12,514 nt of DNA, taken from NCBI GenBank assembly GCA_044340485.1, contig JBIITN010000037.1, forward strand, positions 1 to 12,514, written 5' to 3'. The stretch comes from UBA2093 sp044340485. Lineage in GTDB: Bacteria; Actinomycetota; Acidimicrobiia; Acidimicrobiales; Ilumatobacteraceae. How positions within the stretch are numbered: position 1 is the stretch's first letter; every line of letters starts with the position of its first letter. The notes beneath the pieces are model-generated. The model saw only the letters and a list, made by a program, of their open reading frames with translations, made no database searches and was not told the DNA's origin. The translations under genes and the position numbers were made by a program. Shown here one piece after another: positions 6,462 through 12,514 of this stretch.

Positions 6462-7583
6462 GTGACGGCACAACGCGAGTGGTTTGAGAAGGACTACTAC
6501 GCGGTCTTGGGCGTGTCGAAAGGCGCTGCTGCCAAAGACATCACGAAGGCGTATCGTCGTCTTGCTCGTCAATTCCATCCCGACGCAAACCCGGGCAACC
6601 GTGACGCAGAAGAGAAATTCAAAGAAATTTCCGCTGCCTATGACGTTCTCGGTGATGAAGAAAAACGCAAAGAGTACGACCAAGTGCGAGAGATGGGTCC
6701 CATGGGTGGGGCGCAATTTGGCGGACCTGGTGGTTTCAATGCAGGCGCCGAAGGTTTTGGCGACTTGTTTAGCCAAATGTTTGGTCGTGGTCGTGGAAGT
6801 AGCGCGGGAGTTGGACCACAACGCGGTGGTGATATCGAAGCCCAACTCACGTTGAGTTTCGAAGATGCAGCTCATGGTTTGACAACATCTCTTCATCTCA
6901 CGGCCGAAGCGCAGTGTTCATCGTGTGCCGGCAGTGGTGCGCGCACAGGCACCACTCCAAAAGTGTGTGGAAGCTGCGGTGGTCGCGGATCTGTTGCAAA
7001 CAATCAAGGATTCTTTTCGTTGTCATCACCATGCACCACATGTGCTGGTCGCGGAATGATCATTGAGTACCCATGTTCCACGTGTCGTGGATCTGGGGTT
7101 GAAGTGCGTCCTCGTGAAGTAAAAGTGCGTATTCCAGCAGGTGTGAGTGACGGTCAACGCATTCGCCTAAAGGGTCGCGGTGCACCTGGGCGAAACGGTG
7201 GACCTCCCGGAGATTTATTCGTTGAATGTCGCGTGATGCCACACCCCGTGTTTGGTCGTGATGGAGTGAATCTCTTGGTGCGTGTGCCAGTGAGTTTCAC
7301 TGAAGCAGCACTTGGTGCCACAGTGTCTGTTCCCACTCTCGATGATAAGGAAGTGGCATTACGCATTAAACCGGGCACCGCCTCTGGCGCGCGTCATCGC
7401 GTGCGCGGTCACGGCATTGTTACCCCAAGTACAACAGGTGATTTGATTGTGACAGTCGATGTTGACGTGCCGACGACGCTTAATGACGAGGAAAAGGCTG
7501 CAGTCGAAGCGCTGCAAGAGGTACTTCGTTCACCACGAAATGCTCAAGGTGCACAACACAACGCGAAGGCTGGGAAGAAATGA
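6462..7583 (+). CDS. dnaJ: Hsp40 chaperone DnaJ (type I)
   Basis: This 373-residue J-protein delivers clients to DnaK and stimulates its ATPase. The J domain covers about residues 10-75 with the essential HPD at 39-41. A Gly/Phe-rich linker runs about 80-122. The zinc-binding domain has four CxxCxGxG repeats beginning at C152, C169, C191 and C205, all cysteines intact, so both zinc sites should form. The C-terminal client-binding domains extend from about 215 to 340. The start is GTG at 6462, 4 bp after the grpE stop, with a GGGG/GAAG-rich Shine-Dalgarno region inside the end of grpE. The stop overlaps the hspR start as ATGA. The J domain ligand face and zinc motifs make this a full type I DnaJ, not CbpA. 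Confidence 0.98.
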   Translation: MTAQREWFEKDYYAVLGVSKGAAAKDITKAYRRLARQFHPDANPGNRDAEEKFKEISAAYDVLGDEEKRKEYDQVREMGPMGGAQFGGPGGFNAGAEGFGDLFSQMFGRGRGSSAGVGPQRGGDIEAQLTLSFEDAAHGLTTSLHLTAEAQCSSCAGSGARTGTTPKVCGSCGGRGSVANNQGFFSLSSPCTTCAGRGMIIEYPCSTCRGSGVEVRPREVKVRIPAGVSDGQRIRLKGRGAPGRNGGPPGDLFVECRVMPHPVFGRDGVNLLVRVPVSFTEAALGATVSVPTLDDKEVALRIKPGTASGARHRVRGHGIVTPSTTGDLIVTVDVDVPTTLNDEEKAAVEALQEVLRSPRNAQGAQHNAKAGKK

Positions 7584-7969
7584 GAGATCAGCATCACGCC
7601 GTATATGTCATTTCGGTCGCTGCCGAATTGGCCGGAATGCATCCACAGACACTTCGTATCTATGAGCGTCGTGGTCTTGTGCGCCCCGCACGAACAAGTG
7701 GCGGCAATCGGCGTTATAGCGATCTCGACATTGCTCGACTTCGTCGCATTGCCGAACTTGCATCGCAAGGAATGAACTTAGAAGGCATTCGCCACGTGAT
7801 GTCGTTAGAAGAAGAAGTGATCCGCCTGCGCAGTGAAATGGAGCGTTTGAAGTCCGAGCTCGCTGCCGCAGTGCACGAAGCAGAACGCAGTGTGCGGCGT
7901 GATCTTGTTCCGCTTCGACAATCTGTTGCCGTCTTCGGACAGCGACCGAGCATTTTTGATCGCAAGTAA
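7580..7969 (+). CDS. hspR: Heat-shock repressor HspR (MerR family)
   Basis: This 129-residue MerR-type regulator would bind the HAIR site at 3936-3956 and repress the operon. The winged helix-turn-helix is at the N-terminus: ISVAAELAGMHPQTLRIYER (residues 11-30) followed by RGLVRP and the wing GGNRRYSDLDIARL (41-54). A coiled-coil dimerisation helix with heptad leucines runs about 76-103. The tail RRDLVPLRQ (106-114) is typical of HspR rather than of metal-sensing MerR proteins, and no metal-binding cysteines are present. The ATG overlaps the dnaJ stop by 4 bp, so the two are translationally coupled and repressor level should follow chaperone level. This gene, the dnaJ-hspR order and the perfect HAIR support one another. 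Confidence 0.97.
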   Translation: MRDQHHAVYVISVAAELAGMHPQTLRIYERRGLVRPARTSGGNRRYSDLDIARLRRIAELASQGMNLEGIRHVMSLEEEVIRLRSEMERLKSELAAAVHEAERSVRRDLVPLRQSVAVFGQRPSIFDRK

Positions 7970-7993
7970 TCCCTACAACACACAGATACAGAT

Positions 7994-10498
7994 ATGACAC
8001 TCGACCCAAAGAAATGGACAACGAAGACTCAAGAAGCCATCGGCGGTGCCGGTGAGCTTGCGATGTCAAGCGGGCATCCCGAGGTTACGCCCGACCATGT
8101 CATGGTGAAGTTGCTGGATCAACCAGAGACCATCGTTCCTGCTGTATTGCAACAACTTGGTGTTGCTCCTGGAATGTTGCGTAATCGCGCCGATGAAGCA
8201 CTTGCAAAGTTGCCGCGTGTGCAAGGTGGACAAGAGCCACGCATGAATCGCGAACTTGCAAACGTACTGCAAAACGCTGAGAGCCTTCGCAAAGATCTTC
8301 GCGATGATTACATGTCGGTAGAGCACCTGCTGCTTGCAATGAATCAGCGCGTGGGCATTGGTAGTGAAGAGATGTTGCAAGCACTTGCTCAAGTGCGGGG
8401 ATCACATCGTGTGACATCTCCTGACCCCGAGTCACAGTTTCAGGCACTCGAGAAGTACGGAACTGACCTCACCGCGCGTGCGCGTGAAGGAAAGATTGAC
8501 CCGGTCATTGGTCGTGACGAGGAGATTCGTCGTGTTATTCAAGTGTTGTCACGTCGCACCAAGAACAACCCGGTGCTTATTGGTGAACCAGGAGTTGGTA
8601 AGACCGCAATTGTCGAAGGCCTTGCTCGACGCATTGCAGATGGTGATGTGCCCGAGGGCTTGAAGAACAAGCGTCTTGTGTCGATTGACCTTGGCTCAAT
8701 GTTGGCCGGTGCGAAATATCGCGGTGAGTTTGAAGAACGTTTAAAGGCTGTGCTGAAAGAAATCATCGATTCCGAGGGGCAGGTGATCACTTTTGTTGAT
8801 GAGATTCATACTCTTGTTGGCGCTGGCGGAGCTGAAGGCGCCATGGATGCAGGCAACATGGTGAAGCCCATGTTGGCGCGTGGCGAGTTGCGCATGATTG
8901 GCGCCACAACTCTTGACGAATACCGCAAGCATGTAGAAAAAGACCCCGCACTTGAACGCCGCTTCCAGCAGGTGTATGTGGGTGAGCCATCAGTTGCTGA
9001 CACCATCGGTATCTTGCGTGGATTGAAAGAACGTTATGAAGTGCACCATGGTGTGCGTATCCAGGACTCCGCACTTGTGAGTGCTGCGGTGTTATCAAAC
9101 CGGTATCTCACCAACCGCTTCTTGCCCGACAAAGCAATCGACCTGATGGATGAAGCAGCAAGTCGTCTGCGCATCGAGATTGATTCCTTGCCCACGGAAA
9201 TCGATGTTGTGCAGCGCCGCATGTTGCAATTAGAGATTGAAAAGGTGGCGTTGGAAAAAGAAACCGACGCTGCATCTATTGAGCGTTTGGCTGCGTTAAA
9301 CATCGAGCTTGATGAATTGCGCACGCAGGTTGATGAAAAGAAAGTGCACTGGGATGCAGAGCGTGAAGCTATTGCTGCAATTCGCACACTGAAAGAAGAG
9401 TTTGAACAACTGCGCACCAATGTGGAACGTGAGACAGATCTTGAGAAGGCTGCCGAGATTCGCTACGGACGCATTCCTGAACTTGAACGCCGTATCGAAG
9501 AAGCAACCACTCACCTAGATCAACTGCAATCTTCTACTCGTATGTTGAAAGAAGAAGTTGACGCTGAAGACATTGCTGAAGTGGTGTCAAAGTGGACAGG
9601 TGTTCCAGTGAGTCGCTTGATGGAAAGCGAAATGCAAAAACTTGTTCATCTCGAAGACCTATTACACAAGCGTGTTATTGGTCAAGATGAAGCTGTTGTC
9701 GCGGTGGCGAACGCAATTCGTCGCAGTCGCGCCGGATTATCTGACCCCAACAGGCCTATTGGTTCGTTTATGTTCCTTGGACCAACGGGTGTTGGTAAAA
9801 CCGAATTAGCCCGCGCACTTGCGGAGTTCTTGTTTGACGACGAGAAGGCAATGGTGCGCATTGACATGGGCGAATACATGGAGAAGTATTCAGTGAGTCG
9901 ACTCATCGGTGCGCCGCCTGGGTACGTGGGTTATGACGAAGGCGGACAACTCACCGAAGCAGTGCGCCGTCGCCCGTACAGCGTGGTGTTGTTAGACGAA
10001 GTCGAAAAAGCACACCCCGACGTATTCAATGTGTTGCTGCAAGTACTTGATGATGGTCGCCTCACCGACGGTCAAGGTCGCACCGTTGATTTCACCAACG
10101 TGGTGCTCATTATGACGAGCAACTTGCCTGGTGACCCGATGGATTTCTTCCGCCCTGAGTTCATCAACCGCATCGACGAAATTGTGCGCTTCCGTTCGCT
10201 CACACCTGAAGACCTCGGTGCAATTGTTGAAATTCAACTCGAAGCACTCGTGAAACGTCTAGAAGATCGCCGTATCACCTTGCAGGTGACGCCAGCTGCT
10301 CGACTTGCATTGGCCGCACGTGGTTTTGATGCTGCGTTTGGTGCACGCCCCTTGAAGCGTCTCATTCAACGTGAGATTGCCGACAAAGCTGCTGTTCTTA
10401 TTCTTGAAGGAAAAGTTGGCGAAGACGGTGCGATCAAGGTTGATGTTGACGGTGATCAACTCACAGTTGCATCCAATGGCATTGTCACGTTGAAGTAA
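7994..10498 (+). CDS. clpB: ClpB disaggregase (Hsp100)
   Basis: This 834-residue hexameric AAA+ protein extracts polypeptides from aggregates together with DnaK. The Clp N-domain occupies about 1-140. The first AAA+ domain has Walker A GEPGVGKT (197-204), pore loop KYRGEFEER (241-249), Walker B FVDEIH (267-272) and the arginine pair R322-R323. A complete coiled-coil M-domain runs about 395-515, which marks ClpB rather than ClpA or ClpC. The second AAA+ domain has Walker A GPTGVGKT (596-603), pore loop GYVG (643-646), Walker B LLDEVEKAH (666-674), arginine finger R726 in NRID, and sensor 2 GARPLKR (783-789). Between sensor 1 (TSNL, 708-711) and FRPEFINRID only PGDPMDF remains, about twenty residues fewer than in E. 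coli ClpB. The reading frame is otherwise intact. It begins 24 bp after hspR without a recognisable Shine-Dalgarno sequence, and no separate HAIR or promoter is seen. Confidence 0.98.
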   Translation: MTLDPKKWTTKTQEAIGGAGELAMSSGHPEVTPDHVMVKLLDQPETIVPAVLQQLGVAPGMLRNRADEALAKLPRVQGGQEPRMNRELANVLQNAESLRKDLRDDYMSVEHLLLAMNQRVGIGSEEMLQALAQVRGSHRVTSPDPESQFQALEKYGTDLTARAREGKIDPVIGRDEEIRRVIQVLSRRTKNNPVLIGEPGVGKTAIVEGLARRIADGDVPEGLKNKRLVSIDLGSMLAGAKYRGEFEERLKAVLKEIIDSEGQVITFVDEIHTLVGAGGAEGAMDAGNMVKPMLARGELRMIGATTLDEYRKHVEKDPALERRFQQVYVGEPSVADTIGILRGLKERYEVHHGVRIQDSALVSAAVLSNRYLTNRFLPDKAIDLMDEAASRLRIEIDSLPTEIDVVQRRMLQLEIEKVALEKETDAASIERLAALNIELDELRTQVDEKKVHWDAEREAIAAIRTLKEEFEQLRTNVERETDLEKAAEIRYGRIPELERRIEEATTHLDQLQSSTRMLKEEVDAEDIAEVVSKWTGVPVSRLMESEMQKLVHLEDLLHKRVIGQDEAVVAVANAIRRSRAGLSDPNRPIGSFMFLGPTGVGKTELARALAEFLFDDEKAMVRIDMGEYMEKYSVSRLIGAPPGYVGYDEGGQLTEAVRRRPYSVVLLDEVEKAHPDVFNVLLQVLDDGRLTDGQGRTVDFTNVVLIMTSNLPGDPMDFFRPEFINRIDEIVRFRSLTPEDLGAIVEIQLEALVKRLEDRRITLQVTPAARLALAARGFDAAFGARPLKRLIQREIADKAAVLILEGKVGEDGAIKVDVDGDQLTVASNGIVTLK

Positions 10499-10533
10499 TA
10501 GAACATTTTCGTTCTTATTGTGCAAATTCGCAT

Positions 10534-10983
10534 TTACAAGCTTGAGATGTTCATGTTGATCTGAATCAGCATGACGATTATTCCGGTTGACACCGCCACC
10601 ATTGATCCGATCATCACCTGCATTGAAGTGGCAATACTTTTCATTCGTTTCTCGACGTAGTCGAGTCGTGTTGCCAGTCTTTCTTCAACACTGTCAATTC
10701 GCATTGTTAAGCGCTCTTCAACACTGTCGATTCGTGTTGCCAGTCTTTCTTCAACACTGTCAATTCGTGCCGTGAGTTTTGATTCAACGTTGTCAATTCG
10801 TGCCGTGAGCCGTTGGTCCATTTGTGTCATGCGATCAGCAAGATGGTGGATGTCTTTTGTGCGCGCGACATCGCCCCAACCAAGTGGTGGTAAATGTTCC
10901 ATCACAGTGTTTCCCACATCGTCGCCAAGCACTTTGCGAAGTTCTTGATGCATACGGAATCGTTGGTCTTCACTAATGGTCAT
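10534..10983 (-). CDS. Coiled-coil protein with C-terminal membrane anchor (function unknown)
   Basis: I do not recognise a named family. With the ATG at 10983 the product is 149 residues. The start is chosen because GAGAAGG (10990-10996) lies 6 nt before it; the longer frame to 11037 has no such site. Residues 1-50 are a mixed polar head (MTISEDQRFRMHQELRKVLG...). Residues 62-116 are five consecutive 11-residue repeats of the form RIDSVEERLAT, preceded by a looser copy at 51-61; this predicts a continuous helix forming a right-handed or hendecad coiled coil. Residues 122-141 (QVMIGSMVAVSTGIIVMLI) form one hydrophobic segment ending close to the C-terminus, so the protein is probably tail-anchored with the coil in the cytoplasm. 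It converges on clpB with a 35-bp gap. The pattern resembles other small coiled-coil/TM proteins in bacteria and phages, but no role can be assigned. Confidence 0.8.
   Translation of the reverse strand: MTISEDQRFRMHQELRKVLGDDVGNTVMEHLPPLGWGDVARTKDIHHLADRMTQMDQRLTARIDNVESKLTARIDSVEERLATRIDSVEERLTMRIDSVEERLATRLDYVEKRMKSIATSMQVMIGSMVAVSTGIIVMLIQINMNISSL
10636..10800. repeat. 33-bp tandem repeat, five units, inside the coiled-coil gene
   Basis: The 11-residue protein repeat is also a DNA repeat of period 33 bp. A 35-bp stretch at 10667-10701 recurs without change at 10733-10767, an offset of 66 bp or two units. The units between and around are diverged. This suggests recent duplication of two-unit blocks within the array and possible copy-number variation between strains. 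Confidence 0.8.
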
Positions 10984-10989
10984 TGTAAA

Positions 10990-10996
10990 CCTTCTC
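10990..10996 (-). promoter_or_regulatory. Ribosome binding site deciding the start of the coiled-coil gene
   Basis: On the minus strand GAGAAGG lies 6 nt from the ATG at 10983. It supports this start over the upstream ATG codons at the same frame. Confidence 0.75.
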
Positions 10997-11005
10997 TCAG
11001 TTGGT

Positions 11006-11032
11006 ACTTGCCGCAGCATGTGTGCAGCAAGT
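11006..11032 (-). promoter_or_regulatory. Imperfect inverted repeat in the leader of the coiled-coil gene
   Basis: The arms ACTTGC and GCAAGT, extended inward by GCA/TGC, give a 10-bp stem with one mismatch around a 7-nt loop. Read as minus-strand RNA the mismatch becomes a U-G wobble, so the stem is continuous. It ends about 9 nt before the Shine-Dalgarno sequence and could be a regulatory hairpin or a protein operator. No T-tract follows, so it is not an intrinsic terminator. Confidence 0.35.
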
Positions 11033-11123
11033 TCCAAAAGGAGACTTAAATTGCCGTGTTGCCGAATTTTCTTCGGGTTTGGGATTTGGGCTTAGAGGCG
11101 ATGACTTCCAGACACGGTCACAA

Positions 11124-11657
11124 TTAACAGCCTTCGTCATCGGCAACGACGTAAACCGTATCCGAGTTAGTTAATGGCCTTGTGGTTAAGCCTGATCCAA
11201 CGCCTTTTTCGGCGATAGCGCTCACCGACTTGTTAAACGCCTCAGCGAAAGTGACGGACCTGTCATAGAGGCGCGCATTGTTACAACTCAAAGATATGAG
11301 CTGCCATTCATCAGCAATTCGCAGGTTACGAGTCTCAAAGTCGTCTGGTTGTTGCGGTAATGCAACGGAGAAAGTGACACATAAGGGGATATCCGCGTTG
11401 TCCTCAGGGCAGAAGATGACATTCCCTGCTAACAGCGGACCAAAACTTGATGCCCCATCGCGACGAATTTGACCGAGAAATACGATCTTCAATTCAGATT
11501 GTGTCGCGATTGTGGTCGTTGTGGCAGCGATGGATGTAGTTGTAACGGCAGGCACCGTTGTTGTTGTGGATGGAGTGCTTGCGATAGTTGTGGCTGTTGT
11601 TTCTTTAGGTGGACAATCGTCGATTGATTGTGTTGATGGCGCGCTAAACGACAACAC
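11124..11657 (-). CDS. Small threonine-rich, probably exported protein (start uncertain)
   Basis: No family is recognised. From the GTG at 11657 the product has 177 residues. Residues 19-52 are a Thr/Ala/Pro-rich low-complexity linker (stretches such as TTTTVPAVTTTS), a type common between signal peptide and folded domain in actinobacterial surface or lipoproteins. The remaining 120 residues look globular, with Cys at 83, 93, 125 and 177 plus Cys15 before the linker, consistent with disulfides outside the cell. Oddly, no signal peptide follows the GTG. The seven in-frame codons upstream encode QRYLVVS, which with the first residues makes a short hydrophobic run ending at SFSA-P, but a TGA at 11679-11681 blocks the frame, and an ATG overlaps that TGA in the next frame. 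A one-dinucleotide loss, an error, or an unusual start are all possible. The globular part is probably real coding sequence; export is inference. Confidence 0.6.
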   Translation of the reverse strand: MLSFSAPSTQSIDDCPPKETTATTIASTPSTTTTVPAVTTTSIAATTTTIATQSELKIVFLGQIRRDGASSFGPLLAGNVIFCPEDNADIPLCVTFSVALPQQPDDFETRNLRIADEWQLISLSCNNARLYDRSVTFAEAFNKSVSAIAEKGVGSGLTTRPLTNSDTVYVVADDEGC

Positions 11658-11679
11658 GCTGACAACTAAATACCGCTGT

Positions 11680-11696
11680 CATTCACTACGTGAATG
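11680..11696. promoter_or_regulatory. Inverted repeat upstream of the threonine-rich protein gene
   Basis: CATTCAC-TAC-GTGAATG has perfect 7-bp arms around 3 bp. It lies 23 bp upstream of the GTG start and overlaps the out-of-frame ATG at 11680-11682. It may be an operator or leader hairpin. The rest of the gap 11658-11840 shows only short palindromes (TATCGATA, TCGACGCGTCGA) and no gene that can be supported. Confidence 0.35.
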
Positions 11697-11840
11697 TAAT
11701 TATCGATACGAGACTTCGACGCGTCGACGATTCTAGTTTGATGCAGCAAATCCGATTGTTGACGATGTATCGCAATTACACGTTGATCGCGATAATTGGG
11801 AAGAAATCATCAAAGACTTCTTCAGCAAGTGCATCTTTAT

Positions 11841-12514
11841 TTAAGAAGGTTCAACAACAGTTGTCAACTTGGCGCGTCGCCACAACACAATTGCGGCAAC
11901 TATGGCGATCATGCCGAGAACAATCCAGATAACTCCCACTGTTCTAAACGGTTTAAGTACTGAACTGGCCACTACTGGTACTGCAGCAGCAGCGAGTGCG
12001 TCATCAGTGTCAATCGCAGACGTCACTGCAGATCGAATAGAACTTGCAGCAATCACATTCATTACGCCCAGAATCAACAGGGGAATTCCAACAAATAACA
12101 GTCCACCCTTTGGCGACCGCGCCCATCGCAAATACAGCGCACCTAAAACAATCGAAAGTCCAAGTGACACCCAGAAAATAATTGCAAGCGAACTCTTGAT
12201 TGTTTTAAAGTCCGGTGCATCTTCCATTGGCTCAAGCTCGAGGCCCTTCCATGTGTTGACTTGTTCTTGCAGTGGTGCAAATTGTGGATCTACTTCTACC
12301 AACGCATCAACAATGTCACTCACCACATCTTGTGCTGCGATTACTTTTAATTCTTTTGCGCCAGTAATAAAAAAGTCATACACATCACCCGAGATATTTT
12401 TGACTTTTGCCATGAACTCTTCATTTTCTACGAGCTCGTCAAGTTTCGTGTTGATGGCATTCTCGAGCATGTCGAAACGCGGCAAGTCCGGATTTTCTGC
12501 ATCTTCACTGAGTT
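11841..12514 (-). CDS. Multi-pass membrane protein of unknown function (5' end outside window)
   Basis: The frame stays open to the right edge (…LSEDAENPDLPRFDMLENAINTK…). The TTG at 12485 has no Shine-Dalgarno sequence, so the gene most likely starts beyond 12514. The visible part is a polar, mostly helical region of about 100 residues rich in Asp, Glu and Lys (LDELVENEEFMAKVKNISGD), followed by three hydrophobic segments. Counting from the TTG-encoded residue these are about 100-119 (ending at LYLRWARSPKGG), 128-147 and 182-201 (ending WRRAK). The Arg/Lys residues after segments one and three suggest cytoplasmic ends there. The polar region, and the Asp/Ala-rich loop between segments two and three, would then be outside. 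If a further N-terminal segment lies off the window, this would be a four-helix protein with a large external domain. I do not recognise the family. Confidence 0.7.
   Translation of the reverse strand, partial: LSEDAENPDLPRFDMLENAINTKLDELVENEEFMAKVKNISGDVYDFFITGAKELKVIAAQDVVSDIVDALVEVDPQFAPLQEQVNTWKGLELEPMEDAPDFKTIKSSLAIIFWVSLGLSIVLGALYLRWARSPKGGLLFVGIPLLILGVMNVIAASSIRSAVTSAIDTDDALAAAAVPVVASSVLKPFRTVGVIWIVLGMIAIVAAIVLWRRAKLTTVVEPS

Noticed and set aside
6264..6896. 210-codon open frame on the minus strand
   Set aside because: Antisense across the grpE-dnaJ junction, where both sense genes are strongly supported.
10500..10515. AGAAC-ATTTTC-GTTCT dyad between clpB and the coiled-coil gene as a bidirectional terminator
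   Set aside because: The stem is only 5 bp and mostly A/T, and no T-run follows on either strand; too weak to call.
10667..10767. CRISPR-like array
   Set aside because: The repeats are in frame, contiguous without unique spacers, and encode an 11-residue protein repeat.
11075..11090. Three GGG runs spaced by 3-4 bases, as a G-quadruplex
   Set aside because: A fourth G3 run is missing; the next G-rich piece is only GG.
11716..11727. TCGACGCGTCGA palindrome
   Set aside because: Perfect but loopless and isolated, with no second copy noticed in the window and no clear position relative to a promoter.

Overview
The window looks like a chromosomal housekeeping segment of an actinobacterium. Three things point there: a dnaK operon with its own HspR repressor and a perfect HAIR operator, a dCTP deaminase of the mycobacterial type, and a large membrane Fe-S protein resembling mycobacterial EtfD. 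Base composition is moderate rather than GC-rich, and threonine-rich linkers are present, which would suit a lineage such as the Acidimicrobiia. The class-level guess is inference, because no phylogeny could be run.

Layout. At the left edge is the 3' end of dcd (+ strand). It converges on a three-gene minus-strand block read from right to left: gpmA (phosphoglycerate mutase), a stand-alone cyclic-nucleotide-binding domain protein, and etfD-like (membrane Fe-S oxidoreductase). Two related inverted repeats sit in the gap just upstream of etfD. A divergent regulatory region (3890-4072) separates gpmA from the heat-shock operon. It holds a perfect HAIR site, a good -35/-10 promoter, a 19-bp palindrome in the dnaK leader and a strong ribosome binding site.

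The heat-shock operon dnaK-grpE-dnaJ-hspR-clpB runs on the + strand from 4073 to 10498 with gaps of 9, 4, -4 and 24 bp. DnaK with its J-protein and nucleotide exchange factor, together with the ClpB disaggregase, would form the complete refolding and disaggregation machine. HspR, encoded in the same transcript, would close a negative feedback loop at HAIR. ClpB is about twenty residues shorter than usual in its second AAA+ domain.

The right end (10499-12514) is accessory in character. It carries three minus-strand genes without assigned function: a tail-anchored coiled-coil protein built from 11-residue repeats, a small threonine-rich and probably exported protein whose signal-peptide region is interrupted by a stop, and a multi-pass membrane protein cut by the window edge.

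No rRNA, tRNA, insertion sequence, CRISPR array, prophage gene or convincing intrinsic terminator was found. The only stretches without a gene are short (the longest, about 183 bp each, are 3890-4072 and 11658-11840). I do not see a clearly new multi-gene system. The most interesting points are regulatory elements and the ClpB deletion.
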